NCBI GenBank assembly: GCA_044376515.1
Contig: JBILKV010000008.1
Coordinates: 1-52,278 of the forward strand
Length of the DNA stretch: 52,278 nt
Source of the DNA: Chth-196 sp044376515
GTDB lineage: Bacteria > Verrucomicrobiota > Verrucomicrobiia > Chthoniobacterales > Chthoniobacteraceae
Direction of reading: 5' to 3'
Shown here piece after piece: positions 1 to 12,000 of the stretch. The notes under the pieces are model-generated. The model saw nothing but the letters and a program-made list of their open reading frames with translations. It ran no database searches and had not been told where the DNA came from. Made by a program: the position numbers and the translations under genes. The stretch's first letter is position 1. The number at the start of each line of letters is the position of its first letter.

Positions 1-1
1 C

Positions 2-3000
2 GGGACTGCGGCGCTTTCGGTGAACACGCCGGTATCGATCACCACGCAACCGGCTTCGCTGGCGGTCAATCCGAACGCCTCGGCTACCTTCAGCGTGGTG
101 GCCAGCGGGACGGCGCCGCTCGGCTACCAGTGGCGCAAGGACGGGAGCCCCATCGCCGGTGGCACGAACGCTTCGTATATAATCGCCTCCGCTGGAACGT
201 CCCACGTTGGCAATTACGACGTGGTGGTCACCAACGTCGTGGGCAGCGTCGCCTCAGGTACCGCGGCGCTCTCGTTGAACAGCCCCGTATCGATCACTAC
301 GCAACCGGCCTCGCTGACGGTCAATCCCAACACTTCGGCGACCTTCAGCGTGGTGGCCGGTGGGACCGCGCCACTCACCTACCAGTGGCGCAGGGACGGG
401 AGCGCCATCGCCGGTGGGACGAGTGCCTCGTACACGATCGCCTCCGCGGGGACGTCCCACGTCGGGAGCTACGACGTGGTGGTCACCAATGTCGTGGGCA
501 GCGTCACCTCCGGTACCGCGGCGCTTTCGGTGAACAGCCCGGTATTGATCACCACGCAACCGGCTTCCCTGGTGCTCAATCCCAGTGCCCCGGCGACGTT
601 CAGCGTGGTGGCCAGCGGGACCGCGCCGCTCAGCTACCAGTGGCGCAAGGACGGGAGCACCATCGCCGGTGGGACGAGCGCCTCGTACACGATCGCCTCT
701 GCGGGGACGTCCCACGTCGGCAGCTACGACGTGATCGTCACCAACATTGTGGGCAGCGTCACTTCCGGCACTGCGGCGCTCTCGTTCAACAGCCCGGTAT
801 CGATCACCACGCAACCGGCTTCGCTAACGGTCAATCCCAACACTTCGGCGACGTTCAGCGTGGTGGCCAGTGGGACCGCGCCACTCACCTACCAATGGCG
901 CAAAGACGGGAGCACTATCGCCGGTGGTACGAGTGCATCGTACACGATCGCGTCTGCTGGAACGTCCCACGTGGGCAACTACGACGTGGTGGTCACCAAC
1001 GTCGTGGGAAGCGTGACCTCCGGCACCGCAACGCTTTCGGTGAACACGCCTGTATCGATCACGACGCAGCCGGCTTCGCTGACGGTCAATCCCAACGCCC
1101 CGGCGACTTTCAGCGTGGTGGCCGGCGGAACCGCACCACTCACCTACCAGTGGCGAAGAAATGGAACCAATATCGCCGGTGGGACGAGCGCCTCGTACAT
1201 GATCGCGTCTGCTGGAACGTCCCACGTTGGCAATTACGACGTGATCGTCACCAACGTCGTGGGCAGCGTCACCTCCGGGACTGCGGCGCTTTCGGTGAAC
1301 ACGCCGGTATCGATCACCACGCAACCGGCTTCGCTGGCGGTCAATCCGAACGCCTCGGCTACCTTCAGCGTGGTGGCCGGCGGGACGGCGCCGCTCGGTT
1401 ACCAGTGGCGCAAGGACGGGAGCACCATCGCTGGTGGCACGAACGCTTCGTACACGATCGCCTCCGCTGGAACGTCCCACGTTGGCAATTACGACGTGGT
1501 GGTCACCAACGTCGTGGGCAGCGTCACCTCCGGCACCGCGGCGCTCTCGTTGAACATCCCGGTATCGATCACCACGCAGCCGGCCTCACTAACGGTCAAT
1601 CCCAATACTTCGGCGACCTTCAGCGTGGTGGCTGGTGGGACCGCGCCGCTCGGCTACCAGTGGCGCAAGGACGGGAGCGCCATCGCCGGTGGGACGAGTG
1701 CCTCGTACACGATAGCCTCCGCGGGGACGTCCCACGTCGGTAGCTACGACGTGGTCGTGACCAACATCGTCGGCAGCGTGACCTCCGGCACCGCGTCGCT
1801 TTCGGTGAACAGCCCGGTATCGATCACCACGCAACCGTCTTCGCTGGTGCTCAATCCGAACGCCCCAGCGACCTTCAGCGTGGTGGCCAGCGGGACCGCG
1901 CCGCTCGGCTACCAGTGGCGCAAGGACGGGATCGCCATTGCCGGTGGGACGAGCGCCTCGTACACGATCGCCTCTGCGGGGACGTCCCACGTCGGCAGCT
2001 ACGACGTGATCGTCACCAACATTGTGGGCAGCGTCACCTCCGGGACTGCGGCGCTTTCGGTGAACAGCCCGGCATCGATCACCACGCAACCGGCTTCGCT
2101 GACGGTCAATCCCAACGCCCCGGCGACCTTCAGCGTGGTGGCCAGTGGGACCGCGCCACTCACCTACCAGTGGCGCACGGATGGGGGCACTATCGCCGGT
2201 GGGACGAGTGCTTCGTACACAATCGCGTCTGCTGGAACGTCCCACGTGGGCAACTACGACGTGGTGGTCACCAACGTCGTGGGAAGCGTGACCTCCGGCA
2301 CCGCAACGCTCTCGGTGAACACGCCTGTATCGATCACCACGCAGCCAGCTTCGCTGACGGTCAATCCCAACGCCCCGGCGACCTTCAGCGTGGTGGCCGG
2401 CGGAACCGCACCACTCACCTACCAGTGGCGAAGAAATGGAACCAACATCGCCGGTGGGACGAGCGCCTCGTACATGATCGCCTCTGCGGGAACGTCGCAG
2501 GCTGGCAATTACGACGTAATCGTCACCAACGTCGTGGGCAGCGTGACCTCCGGCACTGCGGCGCTTTCGGTGAACATGCCGGTATCGATCACCACGCAAC
2601 CGGCTTCGCTGGCGGTCAATCCGAACGCCCCGGCGACCTTCAGCGTGGTGGCCAGCGGGACCGCACCGCTTGCCTACCAGTGGCGCAAGGACGGGAGCAC
2701 CCTCGCCGGTGGCACGAACGCTTCCTACACGATCGCCTCTACTGGAACGTCCAATGTTGGAAGCTACGACGTGGTCGTCACCAACATTGTGGGCAGCGTC
2801 ACCTCCGGCACCGCGGGGCTCTCGTTGAATAGTGCGGTATCGATCACCACGCAACCGGCTTCGCTAACGGTCAATCCCAACGCCTCGGCGACCTTCAGTG
2901 TGGTGGCCAGTGGGACTGCGCCGCTCGGCTACCAGTGGCGCAAGGACGGAACGAACATTGCAGGCGCCACGAGCGCCTCCTACACAATCGGTGCTGCGCA

Positions 3001-6000
3001 GGCTTCCAACGCGGGCAGCTATGACGTGGTGGTCACCAACGTCGTAGGGAGCGTGACCTCCGGCACCGCGGCCCTCTCGGTGAACACGCCCGTATCAATC
3101 ACCACGCAGCCGGCTTCGCTGACGGTCAATCCTAACGCGCCGGTGACCTTCACCGTGGCGGCCTCGGGAACCACGCCCTTGAACTATCAGTGGCGCAAGG
3201 GCGGCGCCAACATCACCGGGGCCACCAGCGGATCGCTGAGCATCACCTCGGCTCAGGCGTCTGACGCGGGCAATTACGATGTGATCGTTTCAAACGTGGT
3301 CGGGCCGGTGACCTCGGGCACCGCGGTGTTGTCGGTCAATGCTCCCGCCGCTATCACCAGCCACCCTGCGAGCCGCACGGTTAACGAAGGCGCGACTGTC
3401 TCACTCAGCGTGACTGCGGTCGGCACGGCTCCCATTTCCTACCTGTGGCGAAAGAACGGCAATCCGATTGCAGGTGGCACCTCCGCCACCTTGAGCTTTG
3501 CGAACGCCCAGACGACTGATTCTGGAAGTTATTCGGTGGTCGTCACAAACATCGTGGGCAGCACCACCAGTAACACCGCGGTTCTGCTCGTCTCCACCCC
3601 CGCAGCGATCACGACGCAACCGGTCTCGCTCGTGGTCAATCCGGGGGCACCTGCCTCCCTCGGTGTCTCTGTGTCGGGCACGCCACCTTTCGCCTACCAG
3701 TGGTTAAAAGGGGGCGCGCCGGTCTCGGGTGGGACCGGTTCCAGTCTGACCTTCGCCGCAACGCAGCCTTCGGATGCCGGTTCGTATTCCGTAGTGGTGA
3801 GCAACGCATCGGGCAGCGCAACGTCGGCGGCGGCGCAACTTTCCGTGAACACGCCGCCGAGCATCACCAGTCAGCCCGCAAACCTGACCGTGAACCTCAA
3901 CGGTTCGGCGAGTTTCAGCGTCGGGGCGGCGGGTACGGCTCCCCTTTCTTACCAGTGGCGCATGGGCGGGGTTGCGGTGGTCAGTGGCGGGACGGCCGCG
4001 ACCTACGTGATCCCTGTAACGCAAGTGGCCGACTCTGGAACCTACGATGTCGTCGTCACGAATGTCGCCGGCTCTGTCACGAGTTCGGGCGCAACACTCC
4101 GGTTGAATTTGCCTGTGCAAATCACCGCGCAACCAGCGTCTGTTTCGGTGAATCCCGGCCAACCGGTGTCCCTGAGTGTGGCGGCCACGGGCACTACGCC
4201 TCTCACCTACCAGTGGCGGAAGAACGGTGCATCCATCTCAGGCGCGACTGGGGCGAGCCTTGCAATTTCCTCTGCAATTGCATCGGATGCAGGAGCCTAT
4301 GATGTGCTGGTAAGCAACATTGTGGGGGGCGTGACGTCTGGTTCAGCGAGCGTGTCGGTGAACTCCCCGCCGTTCATCACCACCCAACCGGCGGGGATCG
4401 CCGTCAATCCCGGGGCCGCTGCGAGCTTCAACGTCGTGGCCCTCGGTGCGATGCCAATCAGCTACCAGTGGCGCAGGGGAGGCGTTGCGATCGCAGGGGG
4501 AACGGGTTCCACGCTGATCGTGCCGTCGGCCCAGCAGGCGGACGCGGGCGTGTACGATGTGGTGGTCACAAACGCCCTCAGCAGCACAACCTCCAGCGGG
4601 GCCACGCTCGCGTTGAATGCGCCTCCCAGCGTCGCCTCGCAGCCCTTGGGAACGACCCTGGCGTTGGGGGCATCCGCCACATTGAGTGTGGGTGCGACGG
4701 GAACGACACCCCTTTCCTACCAGTGGCGCAAGGGTGGCGTTGCCGTCGCGGGAGCCACGGGGGCAACCTTCCAGATCGCCTCGGCGAATGTTTCCGACGC
4801 CGGGAGTTATGACGTGGTCGTGACCAACATCGCGGGCGCCGTTACCAGCAACGCGGCGGTGGTCGTGGTCAACTTCCCGGTGACCATCCAAACGCAGCCG
4901 GTCCCGCTCACGGTCAATCCGGGGGAACCGGCCTCTTTCAGTGTTGTGGCGGTGGGATCCGGGACGCTCTCCTACCAGTGGAGGAAGGGCGGGGTGGCGG
5001 TTTCGGGTGCCAATGCCGCGACTTACACGATTTTGAACGCGCAGGCTGGCGACGCATGGGACTACGACGTTCTCGTCAGCAACTCCATCAGCACCGCCAT
5101 CAGCACGCGGGCCGCCCTCGGCGTGAGAGCTCCCGTGACGATCACCTCCCATCCGGCGACGAAATCGGTGGTGCCGCTTGCACCCCTGAGCCTTTCGGTT
5201 GCCGCCATGGGCACTGGGCCGCTCTCCTACCAGTGGCGCAAGGGCGGCGTTCCGATAGTGGGAGCCACCGGCGCCGCGTTCACGATCACCTCCGCCCAAT
5301 TGGCGGATGCGGGAACCTACGACGTGCGGGTCACTAACGCTGTGGGCACTGTGCAGTCCAATCCGGCGGTTGTCACGGTGGTGACGCCGGTCACCATCAC
5401 CAGCAACCCAACGGGTGGGGTCGCAGACGCGGGGACTCCCTTTATGCTGAGTGTCACGGCGTTGGGTACGGCACCACTTTCCTACCAGTGGCGCAAGGAT
5501 GGCCTGCCAATTTTGGGCGGAACTGCCGCGACGTATCCGATTGCCTCGTTGCAAGGTACTTCCGCCGGAGCGTACGACGTGGTGGTGACCAACCCGGCGG
5601 GCAGCGTGCCCAGCGCCATCGCGAACCTCTCGGTGAACACTCCGCCTGAGATCACCAAGCAACCCGTCTCGCTCAACGTGATTCTGGGGATTAACACGGG
5701 GTTCAGCGTGACCGCCAAGGGTGGGATGCCGCTCTCCTATCAATGGCGCAAAGCCGGCGTCAACCTCTCGGGGGCGACCGGCGCATCGCTTGCGTTTTCC
5801 CCAGTGGGCGAGTTGGACATGGGTACCTACACGGTGGTTGTGAGTAACTCGCTCGGGAGCGTCACCTCCTCGGAGGCCGTACTGGCACGCACCTACGGCC
5901 CGATGATTATCGAACAACCGGTTGCTACTGCGGTGAATCCCGGAAAGAGCACGACGTTGCAGGTCGGCGCGGTTGGCCCGGCGAACGCGGGCGCACTCAG

Positions 6001-9000
6001 CTATCAATGGCGCAGGAATGGCGTGGCCATTTCTCGTGCCACCGGCGCGACCTACACCATCACCTCGGCACAAACCTCAAACGTGGGCCTGTTCGACGTG
6101 CAGGTCAGGAACGGTTCCGGCAGCACCCTGAGCGATCCGGTGGAAGTCACCCTCAACATCGCGCCGACCATCGTGAGGCAACCTTCGAGTGTGGCCGTCA
6201 ATCCCGGGGGAACCACGACCCTCAGCGTGACCGCCCAGGGGACGGGGCCGTTGACCTACCAGTGGAGGCGTTCGGGCGTCGCCGTGGCCGGGGCGAACCA
6301 GAGCACCTACTCGGTCGAACAGGCGCAGGCCTCCAACGTTGGCAGCTACGACGTGCTTGTCGGAAACATGGTCCGGTCGGTGGCAAGTTCCGCCGTGACG
6401 GTGAGTCTCAACCGTCCAATCACCGTCACCTCGCAGCCTGCTTCCCTTGCGGTCAACCCGGGGGGATCCCGGACGCTGAGCGTCCAGACTACGGGGACCG
6501 GACCGGTGGCCTACCAGTGGCGCCTCTCAGGGGTGGCGATTCCTGGAGCCAACTCCTCCTCGTACACCGTTTCGAGCGCATCCATTATAAATACAGGAAG
6601 TTACGATGTGGTCATAAGCAATGCCGTCGGCAGTGTGGCGAGCAGTGTCGCCTTGGTTTCGCTGAACACCCCCGTGATCATTCTGGCCCAGCCATTGGGG
6701 ACGGTTGTGAATCCCGGCAAGCCTGTCACCTTCAGCGTGGCCGCTGCAGGGACCGGCCCGTTCACCTACCAGTGGCGCAAAAACGGCGTCTCCATTGGCG
6801 GTGCGACGGGCGCCTCCTACTCCATTGGTGCTGCTCAACTTTCACACGCCGGGAGCTACGACGTGCGCGTGACCAATCCCGTTAACACGGTCACGAGCAA
6901 CTCCGCCGTGCTCACGCTCAACACGCCCGTCTCCGTCGTGACCCAACCTGTCTCCCGGATTGTCAACCCGTGGGCGCCGGTGGAGCTAAAGGTCGTGGCA
7001 ACCGGTTCGGCTCCCATCACCTACCAGTGGCGCAAGGGAGGCGTCGCGATTGCCGGCGCCACCTCGGCGACCTTGTCCCTCGCGGCTGCGCAACCCGCTG
7101 ACGCGGGTTCCTACGACGTGGTGGTAACCAACCCGGTCGGCAGTGTCATCAGTTCCTCCGCCCGCGTGTCGCTGAACCAACCGGTGTTCATCACCACGCA
7201 TCCCGCCAGCGTTTCCATTAACAGCGGGAATTCGAGGACCTTGAGCGTCGCGGCCACCGGCACTGCGCCCTTCACCTACCGGTGGCGCAAGGACGGGGTG
7301 GAAATTCCGGGGGCCACCTCCTCCTCACATGTAATCTCCTCCGCAAATGCTTTGAGTGTAGGGGTTTATGATGTCATGGTGGGTAATGTTGTCGGGAGTC
7401 TCACGAGCAACCCGGCTGTCGTGACACTGAACACACCTGTGACCATCTCGACTCCCCCCGTCGGCGTTGTGCTCAACCCGGGAGCGCCTTTGTCCCTGTC
7501 GGTGACAGCCGCCGGCACGGCACCGATCACCTACCAGTGGAGGCGAAATGGCGTTGCCATCACCGGTGCGACGGGTGCTGCCTTCACTCTGGGCAGCGTC
7601 TCCTCCGCCAGCGCGGGGAGCTACGACGTGGTAGTCACCAACGTGGTCGGGGCAGTGGTCAGCCCGCAGGCCGCGGTTGCAGTGAACTCCCCGGTCCAGA
7701 TCCGCACCCAGCCTGTGGGCGGATCGGTGGTTCCGGGAGGCACGCGGTCCTTCAGCGTGCTTGCTTCGGGTTCTCCAACGCTCACCTACCAGTGGCGCAA
7801 GAACGGGGTGAACATTCCCGGGGCGACGAATGTGAGTTACGTGGTCACCTCGGCAGGGGAGTCGGATGTGGGGACCTACGACGTGGTGGTCAGCAACGCC
7901 GTTGGTCCTGTGGCGAGTAGTCCGGCGGCGCTGACGCTTTCGGTACCGGTGTCGATCACGACCCAACCCCTCGGCGCGGCGCTCAACCCGGGGGCGTCGA
8001 GAACGCTCACGGTCGCCGCCTCCGGCACCCCTCCCTTCACCTACCAGTGGAGAAAAAACGGAGCTTCCATTTCGAGCGCGACCTCGGCCAGTTACTCGCT
8101 CAGCGCCGTGCAGCAGGCGAGCGCCGGGAGTTATGACGTGATCGTGACCAACGTGGTGGGCAGGGTCGCGAGCAATCCAGCGGTCATTTCGGTCAATGTG
8201 CCTGTCACCATCCGCACCCAACCCGCCGCGCAGTCGGTGGGCGCGGGCACTTCGGTGCAGTTGAGTGTGGAGGCGACGGGCACCGCGCCCCTAACCTACC
8301 AGTGGAGGAAAAACGGGACGAACATCACGGGTGCCAATGCCCCAAGCTTCAACGTGACTGAGGCGCGGGTGTCAGATTCGGCGACCTATGCCGTGGTGGT
8401 GGGCAATGCCGTTGGCAGCGTGACCAGTGCCAATGCGATTGTGACGGTCAACGCAGCCGTGACCAAGACGATCTACAAATACGTTTCCGGCAGCTTCACC
8501 TGGAGCCAGGCGGACGCCGACGCCAAGGCTCGCGGCGCGCGTCTTGCCACGATAACCGACCCGGTCGAATGGAGTGCCGCGCAAAGCCAACTCGGGTCCA
8601 ATGCCAGCAGGGTCCTCTGGTTGGGAGGCTACAAGACGACCGAAGGAAACCCTGCGGGCGCTTGGAAATGGGTGAGCGAGGAACCCTTCGTCACCGTGCG
8701 CTGGAAAGGAGAGGAACCCGAAGACTCAACGGGGACGCGCAATTATCTGGCGGTGAACGGGCCGGGTCTGGATGTGGGAAGCTGGAGCAAACTGGATTCC
8801 TCCGGCCGGGATGCGGGCGGCGTCGTGAGGGCGGTTGGCTACGTGCTGGAGCAGGAACCGGTGCAGATCAATTCGCAACTGACGGCGCAAGCCATCGCCT
8901 TTGGGCAGTCGCTGACGCTGAGCGTGGCGGCCAGCGGCGCGGCACCACTGACGTACCAGTGGAGGCGCAACGGGGTTGCCATCAGCGGGGCCACGGCTGC

Positions 9001-12000
9001 CACCCACACCATCAGCGGAGCGCAGGCCTCCAGCGAGGGCAGCTACGACGTGGTTGTCGCCAATCCTTGCGGCAGCCTGGCGAGCAACACCGCTTTCATC
9101 AGCGTGAACACGCCGGTGACGATCACCTCACAACCGGTCGGCGTTCAGGTCAATCCCAACGCCGGTTTTCAGCTTTCTGTGGCCGCCTCCGGGACCGGTC
9201 CCTTCACGTATCAGTGGCGCAGAGACGGCGGGGAGGTCGCTGGTGGCACCGCCTCGAGTCTTGCGATCGGCTCGGCGCAGGCCTCCGATGCCGGCGCCTA
9301 CCAGGTGGTGGTTACCAATGCCGTGAGCAGTGCGACCAGCGGTGTGGCAACCGTGGCGCTCAACGTGCCCTTGACCATTACCAGCCATCCGCTCGGTGCG
9401 GTGTTGAACCCGACCGGGTCGGTCACGCTGAGCATTGGGGTCACGGGAACTTTTCCTGCCAGCTACCAGTGGCGCAAAGACGGAGTGCCGATCAGCGGCG
9501 CGACAGCCGCGACCTACACGGTTGCCGCAACGCAGGTCTCGGGCGCTGCAACCTACGACGTCGTGGCGACCAACGTTGTGGGCTCGGTTTCCAGTAATCC
9601 CGCCGTCGTTTCGGTCAACTCTCCGGTCACCATTCTCGAGCATCCGGTTGCACTGTCTGTGAACCCCGGCGCCGTCGCGGTCTTCCGGGTCGAGGCCATT
9701 GGCACGTCTCCGCTCACCTACCAGTGGCGGCGTAACGGCGTGGCGATCGCCGGCGCCAACGCCTCCAGCTACACGTTGAGTGCCGCCGAGGCCGCGAGCG
9801 CCGGTAACTTCGACGTGCTGGTATCAAACGTCGTCGGCTCGGTGGCAAGTAGCTCCGCGGCTTTGAGCTTCAATGTTCCAGTGAGCATCACCGCCCAACC
9901 CGCGGGCGGGGCCCTCAACGCCGGCGCGACCTCCACCCTCTCTGTGACTGCAACCGGAACCAACCCGCTCACCTACCAGTGGTTCCGCAACGGGGAAGCC
10001 ATTGAGGGCGCTACCGCGCGGACCTACACCATCGGCAACGCGCAGCCAGCCGACGCGGGTGTGTATCAGGTCGCCATCAGCAACCCGGTGGGAACCGTGG
10101 CGAGCGCCCAGGCCGCGGTGACCCTCAACGCGGTGCCAACAGTCGTGTTGCAACCCCTGCCGGTCAACGTCAACCCTGGCGCCGCGGCCAGTTTCAATGT
10201 CACGGCCGAGGGAACCGCGCCGCTTCGGTACCAGTGGCGTCGAGACGGTGTTCCGATTTCGGGGGCGACGGCAGCCACCTACTCGATTGCCGCGGCGCAG
10301 GCGTCCCACGCCGGTTCCTATGATGTTGTTGTCACCAACGTCGCAGGGAATGCCGTCAGCGGCGCGGTGCCGTTGGAACTCAACGTGCCGATCCGGATCA
10401 CCACCCAGCCTGGGTCCATTGCCCTTAATCCCGGAGGCTCCACCATGCTGAGTGTGGTGGTGGAGGGTACCGGCCCGATTGCGTACCAGTGGCGTCGTAA
10501 CGGCCTGCCGATCGATGGGGCCCTCGGATCCAGTTATGTGATCTCCGCGGCTACGGAAGCCGACGTGGGCGGTTATGAGGTGCTCGTCACCAACGTGGTC
10601 GGCAGTGTCACCTCGTCCAGAGCGCAAGTTTCGCTGAACGCGCCGGTGGTGTTCCTCCAGCATCCGGCGGGCCTTTCGGTTAACCCCGGTGCGACGGCGA
10701 CCTTTAGCGCCGTGGTCTCGGGCACCGCGCCGTTCACCTACCAGTGGACGAAAGACGGCAGCCCGGTCCCGGGTGCCACGGGGGCGGCACTGGTCCTTTC
10801 CGGGGTGCAGGCGGTGGATTCGGGCAGTTACGCCGTGGTCGTTGGAAATCCTGTCGGTAGTCTGAGCAGCGTTGCGGCGAGTTTGTCGGTGAACACGCCC
10901 GCGACCATTGACACGCAGCCTCAGGGAGCCTTGATCAAACCCGGCGACAGCCTCACCTTGAGCGTCGCTTCCTCGGGCACCGCCCCGTTGAGTTACCAGT
11001 GGTACAAGAATGGCATTGCGATAGCTGGCGCCTCCAGCGCGGGTTACGCGATCTCCGGTGCCAGAGACAGTGACTCTGCCGACTACACGGTTGCGGTCAG
11101 TAACATCGCGGGAACCGTTTTCAGTGAGAGGGCGGCGGTGACTGTGGCCGTGGGGGTGAGCATCGTCACCCAACCCTCGAGTTTCACCGCGTTGCTCGGC
11201 GGGACTACGACCCTGAGCCTCACGACCGCCGGCACCGGTCCGATCGCCTACCAGTGGCGCAAGAGCGGGGTGGACATCCCCGGGGATGCGGGCAAAGGCT
11301 CAAGCCTTGTGCTCTCGCCCGTTCAGGCCACTGATGCGGCCACCTACGACGTGCTGGTGTCCAACGTGCTCAACGCCGTGAGAAGCAATCCTGTGACCGT
11401 GGTGGTTCAGGACCCAGTCAAGATCGCAACCCAGCCCTTGAGTCCGGCGGGACCGGTGAAGGCCGGCAAATCGTTCAGCTTTACCGCCGCCGCGAGCGGA
11501 ACCGGCCCCCTCTTTTTCCAGTGGCGTAAGGACGCCGTGCCCCTACCGGGCGCCAACTCGGCGACCTATTCGGTGGCGATGCTGGACGAATCGTATGCCG
11601 GTTCCTACGACGTGGTGGTGACCGGGCCTTGGAACAGCGTGGTGAGCGCACCCGCCACGCTCACGATCAAATCTCTGACGGACGGTCCTCCGGTGGTGAT
11701 GACCCATCCGGTGAATACGACGGTGGCGTGGGGCAAGCCTGCAACGCTTTCTGCGATGGTCTGCTCCAGAGAGCCCTTCCGTTATGAATGGGTCAGGACC
11801 GGCACCAACGCCGTGGTTGCGCGGGGAGACTCGGGCCCGGCAACCGGCTTGGTGATCAAGTATACGGTTGCCGCGGTCAAGGATTCCGACGAGGGACTTT
11901 ATGAGCTGAAGTTGATCGGCGCGAACGGTCAGGCCAATGATACTACCGATCCGGCGGCCATCCGCCTAAACATGGCTTTCGGGGAAGCCAGACTGCTCAG

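Noticed and set aside
1589..2854. Long minus-strand and alternate-frame open frames (up to 537 codons) within the Ig repeats
   Set aside because: They are periodic Arg/Gly/His-rich shadows produced by the 255-bp repeats, with no family features.
20..3079. CRISPR-like regular repetition
   Set aside because: The repeat is 255 bp, in frame and fully coding; there are no short repeats with unique spacers.
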